From: Novosphingobium resinovorum
GTDB taxonomy: Bacteria; Pseudomonadota; Alphaproteobacteria; Sphingomonadales; Sphingomonadaceae
NCBI RefSeq assembly: GCF_001742225.1
Contig: NZ_CP017075.1
Coordinates: 1,736,001 to 1,800,000 of the forward strand
DNA length: 64,000 nucleotides
Direction: 5' to 3'
The notes below the pieces were generated by a model. It was not told the DNA's origin, searched no databases, and saw only the letters and a list, made by a program, of their open reading frames with translations. Shown piece by piece: positions 43,969-53,198 of this stretch. The first letter of the stretch is position 1; each line of letters opens with the position of its first letter. Made by a program: the position numbers and the translations under genes.

Positions 43969-44934
43969 TCAGCCCCTAGCGGGGGCACGGCGATCGAGAA
44001 AGTCCCTGATGGCATCGAGCGCACGAGTGCGCACCGGATCGACTTCGCGCAGGATTTCGTGGCGGCACTCGGACCCGAAGGCGACGAGTTCGCCATGCGG
44101 CAAGCGCCCGGCGGCACGGCGGATCGCGCGCCAGGAGACGAGGCCGTCGATACTGGTGCCCAGCAGCAGCACCGGCACCTCGACCGCCTCCAGCACGCCG
44201 GGCCGCTCCAGCGAGCGGATCGAGGCGAGCGCGCGCTCGATCCAGCCCCAGCTGGCCGCGCCCATGCCGATGACCGGGCGCTTGCGGCGCCACCAGTCCT
44301 CGTCGTCGTAGCGGCTCTCGTCGTGAGTGAGCAGCAGGCTGCGGGCCTTGGGTTGGGCGCCGGGCTTCTCGCCGCCTTTCCATGCCGGGCGGCGCGGATC
44401 GCCGAGCCGCACGATGCCCCGTGCGACCCGGTGCAGCACGCCTGCCGGAATCCACGTCGGATGAATGCCCAGCATCGGTGCGGAGAGCACCAGCGCGTCG
44501 GGCCGCACGACGCCTTCGGCCACCGCGCGCAGCACGATCTGCCCGCCCATCGAATGCGCAATGGCAATGTGCGGTCCCGGCGTCGAGGCGGCCCAGTCGG
44601 CATAGAGCGCGGCGTAATCCTTCACCCAGAGCGCGAAGTCGGGCACGTGGCCCGTTGCCGCATCGCGGCCGAGGCGGCCCGAACCCGCCTGGCCGCGCCA
44701 GTCGGCCGAAGTAACGTTCCAGCCCTCGCGGTGCCAGCCGTCGAGGGTTTCCAGCCATTTCTCGTAAGCGTCGCCGCGCCCGGGCATGAACAGGATCGAG
44801 CCGCGCCCGCCGCCCTGCCAGTCGATCCGGCGCAGCAGGTGGCCATCGGGCAAGGCCCAGCGCGATTCGCGGGCTTCGGCGGGAATCGCCCGGCGCGCGG
44901 GGGACTTGACGAGACTTTCGACGGCGGAGGTCAC
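43969..44934 (-). CDS. alpha/beta hydrolase, lysophospholipase (PldB) type
   Basis: A 321-residue serine hydrolase. The nucleophile elbow is AHSMGG (126-131, Ser128), preceded by an oxyanion-type MPGRGD loop at 50-55 and followed by a lid region (WIPAGVLHRVARGI and DESRYDDEDWW). The His is in CRHEIL and the Asp in LLGTSID. Related proteins hydrolyse monoacylglycerols or lysophospholipids. It is coupled with the FAD oxidase by a 5-bp gap and is divergent from the Tad prepilin peptidase gene. Confidence 0.87.
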   Translation of the reverse strand: MTSAVESLVKSPARRAIPAEARESRWALPDGHLLRRIDWQGGGRGSILFMPGRGDAYEKWLETLDGWHREGWNVTSADWRGQAGSGRLGRDAATGHVPDFALWVKDYAALYADWAASTPGPHIAIAHSMGGQIVLRAVAEGVVRPDALVLSAPMLGIHPTWIPAGVLHRVARGIVRLGDPRRPAWKGGEKPGAQPKARSLLLTHDESRYDDEDWWRRKRPVIGMGAASWGWIERALASIRSLERPGVLEAVEVPVLLLGTSIDGLVSWRAIRRAAGRLPHGELVAFGSECRHEILREVDPVRTRALDAIRDFLDRRAPARG

Positions 44935-45031
44935 TATGATGGAAAGCCCCGGTTCGTGATCGATGTGTCGTGGTTACTATTTGGTAGCGGTTGCCGAGGT
45001 AGAGCGCTCTCGATCCGATAGGATGAAAAGC

Positions 45032-45742
45032 ATGACGGGCGCTGTATTTTCCTACGCACTGCTGGCCGCATTGGCAACGGCGCTGCTCGTCGCGGCGTTC
45101 ACCGACTTGCGCGCGCGGCACATCGACAACTGGCTCAACCTGGGCATCGCGGTCGCCGCGCCGCTGTGGTGGCTGGCGATAGGGCTCGGCCCTTTCGACA
45201 TCGGCGTGCAGATCGGGCTGGCGGCGGCGACGTTCGCGGTGGCCTGCGTGCTTTTCGCCATCGGCCAGATGGGCGGCGGCGACGTCAAGCTGCTGACCGC
45301 GCTGGCGCTGTGGTTCTCGCCTGCCGCGTTCCTGCAACTGGTCGTGCTGATGGCGGTGCTGGGCGGCGGCGCCTCGCTGGCAATGGCCGCATTCAACATG
45401 CAACCGGGGCGCAAGGAGATGGTGCGCGACGCCCTCGCCGGGCTCGTCGCCTTCGCCTGGGTGTGGTGCGCGGGCGCCATCGTCTTCGCCATCGCGACGC
45501 ATCGCCCGGTGGTGGAGCCCGCAACCATGGAGGCCGTCGCCGGGGTCTTGCCGGGCCTCTGGGCGATCCCCCTCGCCGCGATCGTGGTGCTGGGCCTGTT
45601 CCTCTTCGGGATGCGCCACATCATGCGCCGCCAGAAGTCGCGAATCGAGGTGCCCTACGGCATCGCCATCGCCGCCGCATCGCTGTGGGTGATGGGTTCG
45701 CAGACGCTCAGCGCCGCGCATTCCGCCGGAATCGCAGGCTGA
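45032..45742 (+). CDS. cpaA: CpaA/TadV-type prepilin peptidase
   Basis: An inner-membrane aspartyl peptidase that trims Flp prepilins. The two catalytic aspartates are in AAFTDLRARHI and GGGDVKLLTA (GxGD-type motif). The 236-residue protein is longer than the usual 160-180 and has a C-terminal extension with two more hydrophobic helices. The start at 45032 is preferred because AGGA lies 8 bp upstream; an ATG at 45023 also fits. It is the first gene of the Tad locus, 102 bp before cpaB. Confidence 0.88.
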   Translation: MTGAVFSYALLAALATALLVAAFTDLRARHIDNWLNLGIAVAAPLWWLAIGLGPFDIGVQIGLAAATFAVACVLFAIGQMGGGDVKLLTALALWFSPAAFLQLVVLMAVLGGGASLAMAAFNMQPGRKEMVRDALAGLVAFAWVWCAGAIVFAIATHRPVVEPATMEAVAGVLPGLWAIPLAAIVVLGLFLFGMRHIMRRQKSRIEVPYGIAIAAASLWVMGSQTLSAAHSAGIAG

Positions 45743-45844
45743 AGCTAACGCGGTTTACGCAAGCAACGGGGTGAACCCGTTCTTAACCAATTTACCTCAT
45801 AAGTCCGAACAGTTCGGGGATTTTGCTAAGGGGCTTTCCAAGCC

Positions 45845-46852
45845 ATGGACAGGAAGAAAGTGGTGCTGCTCGCGGTTGCGCTGCTCGTCGCAGCCTTCAC
45901 CGCATTTGCTGCGAGGACGATGTTCGCAGGCGGGGGCGCGCCGCAGGCCGGAGCCGTTCCGGCCGCCGACCAGAATGGCCCCAAAGTGCTGGTCGCCCAG
46001 CGCGCGCTGCCGGTGGGCACGATCATCACCGCCGATTCGGTCTCGTTCCAGAGCTGGCCGGACAACCTCGTCCAGGACGCCTATTACGTCGATGGCAAGG
46101 CCGACATGACCAAGCTGCTCGGCACCGTCGTGCGCTTTCCGATCACCGCCGGCCAGCCGCTGACGCAAGGAGCGCTCGTCGCGCCGGGCGACCGCGGGTT
46201 CCTAGCCGCCGCGCTCGGACCGGGCATGCGCGCCGTCACCATCTCGGTCTCGGCCGACACCGGCGTCGGCGGCTTCGTCTTCCCGGGCGACCGCATCGAC
46301 CTCGTCCTCACGCAGGACGTGAAGGGCGAAGGCGACTCGCTGCGTACCGCCGAGACGATCCTGCGTAACCTGCGCGTCCTCGCGACGGACCAGGCGACCG
46401 CTAGCACGGTGGAGGACGGCAAGACGGTCGTGCAGGGCTTCCGCACCGTCACCCTCGAAGTGACCCCGCGCATCGCCGAGAAGGTTGCCGTCGCGCAGAC
46501 CATAGGCACGCTCAGCCTGTCGCTGCGCGCGATCGCCGATAACCAGGGCGAATTCGACCGTATTCTCGCCAGCGGCGACGTCAAGCTGCCCGAGGGTGCG
46601 ACCCGCGAGCAGGAAGAGAAGTTCATGAGCCAGGCCATGAACCGCCCGATGGACGGCGCCACCACCTACGTCACCGGCGCCGACGTCTCGCGCTTCCAGC
46701 GTTCCAGCCGCCCGGCACAGGGCGGCGGCGCTCCGGCCCCCGCTCCCGCCGTCGGCGCCGCTCCGCAGGTTGCCGCAGCGCCGGTCCATGTCGGCCCCGT
46801 GGTCCGCGTGACCCGCGGCAAGGACACCACCGTCGAGCCGGTGGGCAAGTAA
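45845..46852 (+). CDS. cpaB: Flp pilus assembly protein CpaB/RcpC
   Basis: A 335-residue periplasmic protein anchored by an N-terminal helix (VVLLAVALLVAAFTAFAA). The SAF domain follows (about 45-110; ALPVGTIITADSVSF), then a beta-rich RcpC domain (VSADTGVGGFVFPGDRIDLVL). The C-terminus is Pro/Ala-rich. CpaB works with the secretin during Flp pilus assembly. It is separated from cpaC by 47 bp. Confidence 0.93.
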   Translation: MDRKKVVLLAVALLVAAFTAFAARTMFAGGGAPQAGAVPAADQNGPKVLVAQRALPVGTIITADSVSFQSWPDNLVQDAYYVDGKADMTKLLGTVVRFPITAGQPLTQGALVAPGDRGFLAAALGPGMRAVTISVSADTGVGGFVFPGDRIDLVLTQDVKGEGDSLRTAETILRNLRVLATDQATASTVEDGKTVVQGFRTVTLEVTPRIAEKVAVAQTIGTLSLSLRAIADNQGEFDRILASGDVKLPEGATREQEEKFMSQAMNRPMDGATTYVTGADVSRFQRSSRPAQGGGAPAPAPAVGAAPQVAAAPVHVGPVVRVTRGKDTTVEPVGK

Positions 46853-46899
46853 CGATGACCGCGTCCACGCACCGTCCGTCACCCTTTGAGGGCAATTCG

Positions 46900-48423
46900 A
46901 TGAAGCAGCGTCTTCTCAAGTCCGCACTGATCGCCGCCACCATGCTGGCCCCCATGACCGCCGCCCCGGCGCAGGCGCAGACGGCCTCGGTCGTCCACCC
47001 CGCGCAGGACGTCAGCCTGTCGATCGGCAGCGGCCAGCTCGTCAACGTTCCCGGTTCGATGGCCGACGTCTTCGTCGCCAACGATGCGGTCGCGGACGTG
47101 CAGGTCAAGTCGTCGAAGCAGTTCTACGTGTTCGGCAAGGCCGGCGGCACCACCACGGTCTACGCCAGCAATGCGGCGGGCGCGGTGGTGTGGTCGGGCA
47201 CGGTGCGCGTGGGATCGAACCTCGACAGCGTCGATTCGATGCTGCGCCTCGCGATACCGGACGCCAACATCGGCGTCTCGACGATGGGCTCCAGCACCTT
47301 CCTGCTGACCGGCACGATCAAGAACCCCGAAGACGCCGCCGAGGCCGAACGCCTCGTCACGGCTTACGCGGGCAAGGAAGCCAACGTCATCAGCCGCCTG
47401 CGCATCGCCACGCCGCTGCAGGTCAACCTGCAGGTGCGCATCGCTGAAGTCAGCCGCTCGCTGGTAAAAAGCCTCGGTGTCCGCCTTGCTACGGTCGACC
47501 AGACCAATGGCTTCAAGATCGGCGTGGGTCAGGGCAATGCCGTCAGCGAGCAGTACGTTCCCGGCGGACCACTCGGCGTCGGCAATCTGACTCCGCCGAG
47601 CAATGGCTCGGCAATTGCCGGGCTCGCCACCGGCACTACCCTCGGCCTCACCGGCAAGCTGCTGGGGGTCAACATCCTCGGCGCGCTCGACGCGGGCGAG
47701 ACGGTCGGCCTCGTCAGCACGCTGGCGCAGCCCAATCTTACCACCCTCTCGGGCGAGACGGCGGACTTCCTGGCCGGCGGCGAGTTCCCGATTCCCCTGA
47801 GCCAGGGCCTCGGCGCGACCTCGATCGAGTACAAGAAGTACGGTGTCAGCCTCAGCTACACGCCCACGGTGCTGGCCAACGGCCGTATCTCGATGCGCGT
47901 GCGGCCGGAAGTCTCGGAACTTTCGAGCGAAGGCGCGGTGACGCTCAACGGCTATTCGATCCCGGCCCTCACCGTGCGCCGCACCGAAACCACGGTGGAA
48001 CTCGGCTCGGGCCAGAGCTTCATGATCGCCGGACTGCTGAGCAACAATACCGCCAACTCCATCCAGAAGATGCCGGGCGCAGGCGACCTGCCGATCCTGG
48101 GCTCGCTGTTCCGTTCGACCGGGTACAAGCGCGGCGAGACCGAACTGGTCATCATCGTCACCCCCTATCTGGTGAACCCGATGAATTCGGCCTCGCAGAT
48201 CGCGCTGCCGACCGACGGCTTCAAGTCGCCCAACGAACTGCAGCGCATCCTGGGCAACATGGATAGCGACGGCGCCAGCGGCGAAAAGCGTCCGGAAGCG
48301 ACGAAGACTCCGTCTGGAGCCACGGGTCCGGGCATCGGCGCGGCTACCCCTGTCCCGTCGAAGGACAAAAAGACCAAGCGCACCGCCGCCGACGACTCCG
48401 CCAAGCCCGGCTTCAGCTTCTAA
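46900..48423 (+). CDS. cpaC: Tad secretin CpaC/RcpA
   Basis: A 507-residue outer-membrane secretin with a signal peptide (LIAATMLAPMTAAPAQA), a pilus-secretin N-domain with BON-like part, and the C-terminal secretin domain (GEFPIPLSQG, SYTPTVLANGRISMRVRPEVSE shown in parts, and GAGDLPILGSLFRS). It forms the pore through which Flp pili leave. The ATG at 46900 has GAGGG upstream and fits the signal peptide; the ATG at 46855 is earlier but gives no signal. It lies 18 bp before cpaD. Confidence 0.93.
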   Translation: MKQRLLKSALIAATMLAPMTAAPAQAQTASVVHPAQDVSLSIGSGQLVNVPGSMADVFVANDAVADVQVKSSKQFYVFGKAGGTTTVYASNAAGAVVWSGTVRVGSNLDSVDSMLRLAIPDANIGVSTMGSSTFLLTGTIKNPEDAAEAERLVTAYAGKEANVISRLRIATPLQVNLQVRIAEVSRSLVKSLGVRLATVDQTNGFKIGVGQGNAVSEQYVPGGPLGVGNLTPPSNGSAIAGLATGTTLGLTGKLLGVNILGALDAGETVGLVSTLAQPNLTTLSGETADFLAGGEFPIPLSQGLGATSIEYKKYGVSLSYTPTVLANGRISMRVRPEVSELSSEGAVTLNGYSIPALTVRRTETTVELGSGQSFMIAGLLSNNTANSIQKMPGAGDLPILGSLFRSTGYKRGETELVIIVTPYLVNPMNSASQIALPTDGFKSPNELQRILGNMDSDGASGEKRPEATKTPSGATGPGIGAATPVPSKDKKTKRTAADDSAKPGFSF

Positions 48424-48441
48424 GCGAGAAAGGGGATCACC

Positions 48442-49080
48442 ATGCGCAAAGCTACTCTCGCCCGTACCGCCATCGCCTTCGGCTTCGGCCTCTCGCTGGC
48501 CGCTTGCGGCGGCGTGCCGGACAACCGCTCGGTCTATTCGGTCCACCAGCCGGTGGTCGAAAAGTCCGACTACCGCATCGACGTGACCAGCAGCGGCGCG
48601 GGCCTCGCCTATGGCGAGCAAGGCCGCCTTGCCGGCTGGTTCGAGGCCATGGGCCTCAAGTACGGCGACCGCATCTCGGTCGACGATCCGAGCATGAGCA
48701 CCGCCACCCGCAGCGCCATCGCGGCAGTGGCGGAGCACTATGGGCTCGTCCTCGACGAAGCCACCACCCCGAGCGGCACCGTGCCCGCAGGCACCACCCG
48801 CGTCACGATCAGCCGCGCGAAGGCCTATGTCCCGGGCTGCCCGGACTGGTCGGCCAAGAGCGACTTCAACCCGGGCAACGCCACTTCGACCAACTACGGT
48901 TGCTCGGTGAACTCGAATCTCGCCGCTATGGTCGCCAATCCGGAAGACCTGATCCACGGCCAGACCGACACCGGATCGACCACGGTAATGACGTCGAACA
49001 AGGCGATCGACGCCTATCGCGCCGCCGCGCCGACCGGCAAGGGCAACTCGGTCTCCGCGACCGGCAGCAAGGGCAACTGA
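48442..49080 (+). CDS. cpaD: CpaD-family pilus lipoprotein
   Basis: A 212-residue outer-membrane lipoprotein with lipobox LAAC (Cys at about residue 22). The CpaD domain contains the conserved cysteine pair PGCPDWS and NYGCSVNSNLA plus the AAMVANPEDL motif. It supports secretin stability in Tad systems. Its stop overlaps the cpaE start (TGATG), indicating coupled translation. Confidence 0.92.
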   Translation: MRKATLARTAIAFGFGLSLAACGGVPDNRSVYSVHQPVVEKSDYRIDVTSSGAGLAYGEQGRLAGWFEAMGLKYGDRISVDDPSMSTATRSAIAAVAEHYGLVLDEATTPSGTVPAGTTRVTISRAKAYVPGCPDWSAKSDFNPGNATSTNYGCSVNSNLAAMVANPEDLIHGQTDTGSTTVMTSNKAIDAYRAAAPTGKGNSVSATGSKGN

Positions 49081-50354
49081 TGGCCATGAACGCTCCCTGG
49101 AAGACGGGCGGCCCCGGCGGCCGCGACCAGTTCGCCGCATTCCTGTGCGACGAGGCCTCGCTCGACGTATTACGCCCCATCGCCATCGAGATGGGCTGGC
49201 AGCCGGAGAAGTGCCACAAGGGCGGCCTGCGCAATGCCGTGCAGTCGCTGTCGATCTCGGCCAGCCCGAACATCCTGCTCGTCGATCTTTCGGAGAGCGG
49301 CGACCCGCTGAGCGACATCAACGCCCTCGCCGAAGTCTGCGAGCCGGGCACGGTCGTCGTCGCGGTGGGCCAGGTCAACGACGTACGCCTCTACCGCGAC
49401 CTCATCGCCAGCGGTATCCACGACTACCTGCTCAAGCCCCTGCAGTCCGCCGCCGTGCGCGACGCACTGGCCCAGGCGCAGTCGGTATTCTCGACCCCGC
49501 GCACGCATGACGTCGCGGCGGGCAAGCGGCATATCTCGACCGCCGTGATCGGCACGCGCGGGGGTGTCGGCGCATCGACGCTGGCGACGTCGCTGGCGTG
49601 GCTGTTCAGCACCGACCACAAGCTGCCGACCGCGCTGCTCGACCTCGACATCCACTTCGGCACCGGCGCGCTTTGCCTCGATCTGGAGCCGGGCCGCGGC
49701 CTGACCGACGCGATCGAGAACCCCAGCCGCATCGACGGCCTGTTCATCGAGCGCGCGATGATCCGCGCGAACGACAACCTCGCGATCCTCTCGGCCGAAG
49801 CGCCGATCAACGCACCGCTGCTGACCGACGGCTCCGCCTTCGTACAGCTCGAGGAGGAACTCCGCGCCGCGTTCGAGATGACCGTGGTGGACATGCCGCG
49901 CAACATGCTGATCAACTTCCCCCAGCTCGTCGCCGACCTCGGCGTCGCGGTGCTGGTGACGGAGATGACACTGGCCTCGGCGCGCGACACCATCCGCCTG
50001 CTCTCGTGGTTCAAGGCCAATGCGCCGCAGACCCGCGTGATCATCGTCGCCAACAAAGTGCAGACGGCGATGGCAGAGATCAGCAAGGCCGACTTCGAAG
50101 CCTCGATCGAGACCAGGATCGACGTCTCGATCCCCTATGACCTCAAGGCCGCATCGATGGCCGCAAAGCTGGGTCAGACCTTCGCCGACGCCAACCGTGC
50201 CACCAAGGCCGGCGCCGTGCTGCGCGACCTTGCCCGCGACATCGCCGATATCGCCGAGGACGACGGCGCCGCCGCCAAGCCCTCGCTGCTCGGGAAGTTC
50301 GACCTCAAGGCGATGATGCCCAAGGCGAAGAAGAAGGCTCCCGCGTCCTCGTAA
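49080..50354 (+). CDS. cpaE: CpaE/TadZ-type polar localisation ATPase homologue
   Basis: A 424-residue protein with a receiver-like N-domain (about 15-125; no canonical phospho-acceptor recognised) and a MinD/ParA-like P-loop domain. The Walker A reads GTRGGVGASTLA, lacking the usual lysine, a known feature of TadZ/CpaE. It places the Tad machinery at the pole. It starts one base inside the cpaD stop; ATG 49086 is an alternative. The next gene is tadB, with no cpaF between. Confidence 0.93.
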   Translation: MAMNAPWKTGGPGGRDQFAAFLCDEASLDVLRPIAIEMGWQPEKCHKGGLRNAVQSLSISASPNILLVDLSESGDPLSDINALAEVCEPGTVVVAVGQVNDVRLYRDLIASGIHDYLLKPLQSAAVRDALAQAQSVFSTPRTHDVAAGKRHISTAVIGTRGGVGASTLATSLAWLFSTDHKLPTALLDLDIHFGTGALCLDLEPGRGLTDAIENPSRIDGLFIERAMIRANDNLAILSAEAPINAPLLTDGSAFVQLEEELRAAFEMTVVDMPRNMLINFPQLVADLGVAVLVTEMTLASARDTIRLLSWFKANAPQTRVIIVANKVQTAMAEISKADFEASIETRIDVSIPYDLKAASMAAKLGQTFADANRATKAGAVLRDLARDIADIAEDDGAAAKPSLLGKFDLKAMMPKAKKKAPASS

Positions 50355-50382
50355 GGCGCATGTTCGCAAGGTTCGACAGGAT

Positions 50383-51354
50383 ATGAACTTCCTTCAGGTC
50401 ATCATGGTGACGACGGGGCTCACGGGCTTCGCGCTGCTCGTCTGGGCGCTTCTTTCGGGGCCAAACCCCAAGAAGGAATCGACCCGGCGCCTGAAGTCGG
50501 TGCGCTTCCGCCACTCGAACAACGCCAGCGACCGGCTGGAGGCGCAGATGCGCCGCGCCGTTGCCGCCCGCAAGCCGAGGATCCACCAGATCGCCGGCTC
50601 CGCCTCGCGCGCGGAGGCGCTGGCGCTGCGTCTGCACCGTTCTGGCCTGCCCTGGACCTTGCAGCAGTATCTCTACGGCTCGATCGGCCTCGGCGCGGTG
50701 ATAACGCTGCTGATCCTGATGAAGACGGGCGCGCTGTTCCTTGCCCTCGCCTTCGGCGTCTTCATCGGCGCAGGGTTGCCGCACATGGTCGTCAGCCACT
50801 TCATCAAGCGCCGCTCCAACGCCTTCACCGTCAAGTTCGCCGACGCCATCGACCTGCTCGTGCGCGGCCTGCGCTCGGGCCTGCCGGTCTCGGAGACGCT
50901 CACCATCGTCTCGCAGGAAATCCCCGGCCCCGTCGCCGAGGAATTCAAGCTGATCACCGACCGCATGAAAGTCGGCAAGACCATGGAGGATGCCCTCCAG
51001 GAAACCGCCGACCGCCTGAACATGCCCGAATTCAACTTCTTCTGCATCACCCTCGCCATCCAGCGCGAGACCGGCGGCAACCTGGCGGAGACGCTGGCGA
51101 ACCTGTCGGACGTGCTGCGCAAGCGCGCGCAGATGAAGCTCAAGATCCGTGCGATGAGTTCGGAATCCAAGGCTTCGGCCTACATCGTCGGCTCGCTGCC
51201 GTTCATCGTCTTCTTCATGATCTGGTGGATCAGCCCCCAGTACATCGGCCAGTTCTTCATCGACGAGCGCCTGATGGTCGCCGGCATCGGCGGCGCCATC
51301 TGGATGGGCATCGGTGCCTTCATCATGGCCAAGATGGTCAGCTTCGAGATCTGA
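50383..51354 (+). CDS. tadB: Tad platform protein TadB
   Basis: A 323-residue inner-membrane protein of the type II secretion F family. Hydrophobic helices lie at about 5-22, 85-130 and the C-terminal 270-320; the GspF domain (FADAIDLLVRGLRSGLPVS, ETLANLSDVLRKRAQMKLK in parts) is central. It forms the assembly platform with TadC. It lies 28 bp after cpaE, where cpaF/tadA is normally found. Confidence 0.93.
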   Translation: MNFLQVIMVTTGLTGFALLVWALLSGPNPKKESTRRLKSVRFRHSNNASDRLEAQMRRAVAARKPRIHQIAGSASRAEALALRLHRSGLPWTLQQYLYGSIGLGAVITLLILMKTGALFLALAFGVFIGAGLPHMVVSHFIKRRSNAFTVKFADAIDLLVRGLRSGLPVSETLTIVSQEIPGPVAEEFKLITDRMKVGKTMEDALQETADRLNMPEFNFFCITLAIQRETGGNLAETLANLSDVLRKRAQMKLKIRAMSSESKASAYIVGSLPFIVFFMIWWISPQYIGQFFIDERLMVAGIGGAIWMGIGAFIMAKMVSFEI

Positions 51355-51364
51355 GGACCAGCAC

Positions 51365-52378
51365 ATGCTCGAACAACCCGCCGGTCCCACCCTCCTCGGC
51401 TTCGACGTCACTTACGTCGGGACACTGCTCACCATCGTCGCGGCCGCCGCGGTGCTCTTCGCGATCTACACCGCGATTACCATCCGCGACCCGATGCAAA
51501 AGCGCGTCAAGGCGCTGAACGCCCGGCGCGAGCATCTCAAGGCGGGCATCATCACCACCGCCCGCAAGCGCCAGAGCCTGATCCGCCGCAACGACACCAC
51601 CGACAAGATGGGTGCGTTCCTCGGCAAGGCGCGGATGCTGCAGGACAGCCAGATCAAGACCATCCAGCAGAAGCTGGCGCAGGCCGGCATCCGCAACAAG
51701 GAATGGGCCGTCGCGGTCGTCCTCGCCCGCCTCGTCGCGCCGATCGTGCTGGGCGGTTTCGCCGCGCTGGTGATTTACGGGATCGATTATTTTCCGCAGT
51801 GGTCGGACTTCAAGAAGTTCATGGCCTTCGCCGCGATGGTGTTAGCCGGATACAAAGGCCCGGACATCTACATCCAGAACCTCGTGTCCAAGCGCACCGA
51901 CGCGATCCGCAAGGGCCTGCCCGACGCGCTCGACCTGCTCGTCATCTGCGCCGAAGCGGGCCTGACCGTGGACGCCGCCTTCGAGCGCGTCTCACGCGAA
52001 CTGGGCCGCGCCTACCCGGAACTGGGCGACGAGTTCTCGATGACCTCGATCGAACTCTCGTTCCTCACCGAACGCCGCGCCGCGTTCGAGAACCTCGCCT
52101 ACCGCGTCAACCTCGACGCGGTGAAGGGCGTGGTGACGACGATGGTGCAGACCGAACGCTACGGCACCCCGCTGGCCTCTGCGCTACGCGTGCTCTCGGC
52201 CGAATTCCGCAACGAACGCATGATGCGCGCCGAGGAAAAGGCGGCGCGCCTGCCCGCGATCATGACCGTGCCGCTGATCCTGTTCATCCTGCCGACGCTG
52301 TTCGTCGTCATCCTCGGCCCGGCGGCGTGCTCGATCGGCGATGCGTTCTCGGGGACGGGTCCAGGCAAGGCGGGATAA
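51365..52378 (+). CDS. tadC: Tad platform protein TadC
   Basis: A 337-residue partner of TadB with the same GspF-type domain (PDALDLLVICAEAGLTVDAA, ALRVLSAEFRNERMMRAEEK in parts). One N-terminal helix (TYVGTLLTIVAAAAVLFAIY) and three more follow. The ATG at 51365 has GAGGA upstream and is 10 bp after tadB. It is the last gene of the locus; no tadD, tadE, flp or tadA follows in the window. Confidence 0.93.
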   Translation: MLEQPAGPTLLGFDVTYVGTLLTIVAAAAVLFAIYTAITIRDPMQKRVKALNARREHLKAGIITTARKRQSLIRRNDTTDKMGAFLGKARMLQDSQIKTIQQKLAQAGIRNKEWAVAVVLARLVAPIVLGGFAALVIYGIDYFPQWSDFKKFMAFAAMVLAGYKGPDIYIQNLVSKRTDAIRKGLPDALDLLVICAEAGLTVDAAFERVSRELGRAYPELGDEFSMTSIELSFLTERRAAFENLAYRVNLDAVKGVVTTMVQTERYGTPLASALRVLSAEFRNERMMRAEEKAARLPAIMTVPLILFILPTLFVVILGPAACSIGDAFSGTGPGKAG

Positions 52379-52400
52379 AGGCCAGAAGAATAAGGGTGGA

Positions 52401-52422
52401 CGCGAGGGTCAGCACCCTCGCG
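52401..52422 (+). terminator. hairpin after the Tad locus
   Basis: CGCGAGGGT (52401-52409) pairs exactly with ACCCTCGCG (52414-52422) around a CAGC tetraloop, 22 bp after the tadC stop. No T-tract is seen. Confidence 0.5.
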
Positions 52423-52501
52423 CTCCCGGTACTGTCGGCGCAGCGCGCGAAGTTCTCCCGCACCTCTGGTCTCTGCCGGTCGTTGCGGTTACTTGCCAGC
52501 C

Positions 52502-53188
52502 ATGGATGACCTTTTCGCCGCGCAGACAGTTCGCGATCGCAAGCTGGAACGGCGCGATGTCGAAGCGCTTGTCGGCAGTCCCTGGCACATCACGAACTGC
52601 GATCTGGATGAGGCGGACCTGTCGGGTCTCGACTTGTCCGCCTGGACCTTCGAACAGTGCAGCCTGCGCCATGCGAAACTGTCCGGCGCGAAACTGGAGC
52701 AGACCCGCTGGCGCTCGTGCCGGGGCGCCTTCGCAGACTTCATCGGCTGCGACCTCAGCGACGCGGCATTCACCGCCTGCGACTTCAACAATTCTGCGCT
52801 GCGGCGCGCCATGCTGCAGGGAACCCGCTTTTCCCGCAGCAAGCTGACGGGCGCCGACATGTCCGATCTCAAGGCGCTGGAAGTCCATTTCGACGAAACC
52901 CTGCTCGTCGGTGCGAAGCTGCCCGGCCTGTCGTTCCGCAAGACGACCCTGCAGCGCATCGACTTCTCACAGGCCGACCTGCGCAAGGTGGATTTCCGGA
53001 TGACCACTTTCGAAGGCTGCAGCCTGCGCGATGCGCAAGTGGACGGCGCGCGCTTCGAGGGTGCAGACTTGCGCGGCGCCGATCTGGGCGGCGTGACCCT
53101 CGGCGATGCGCGGCGCTTCCGCGGCGCGACGATCTCACGCGATCAGGCTGCCCTGTTGCTGGGCGAAGTGGGACTGAAGGTGCGCTGA
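52502..53188 (+). CDS. pentapeptide-repeat protein
   Basis: A 228-residue protein built of about 30 A(D/N)LXX-type repeats (DLDEADLSGLDLS, LSGAKLEQT, GADLRGADLGG) that form a right-handed quadrilateral beta-helix. Some family members (Qnr, MfpA) mimic DNA and protect gyrase, but most have no known role. A short non-repeat head precedes the helix (residues 1-35) and the C-terminus is helical. The ATG at 52502 is chosen over the TTG at 52493. It lies between the Tad locus and a convergent minus-strand operon. Confidence 0.9.
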   Translation: MDDLFAAQTVRDRKLERRDVEALVGSPWHITNCDLDEADLSGLDLSAWTFEQCSLRHAKLSGAKLEQTRWRSCRGAFADFIGCDLSDAAFTACDFNNSALRRAMLQGTRFSRSKLTGADMSDLKALEVHFDETLLVGAKLPGLSFRKTTLQRIDFSQADLRKVDFRMTTFEGCSLRDAQVDGARFEGADLRGADLGGVTLGDARRFRGATISRDQAALLLGEVGLKVR

Positions 53189-53198
53189 CGGCGGCGTT

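Noticed and set aside
52502..53188. Pentapeptide protein as a quinolone-resistance (Qnr) determinant
   Set aside because: The repeat fold alone does not show gyrase protection; Qnr-type loop features were not recognised and no mobile context exists.
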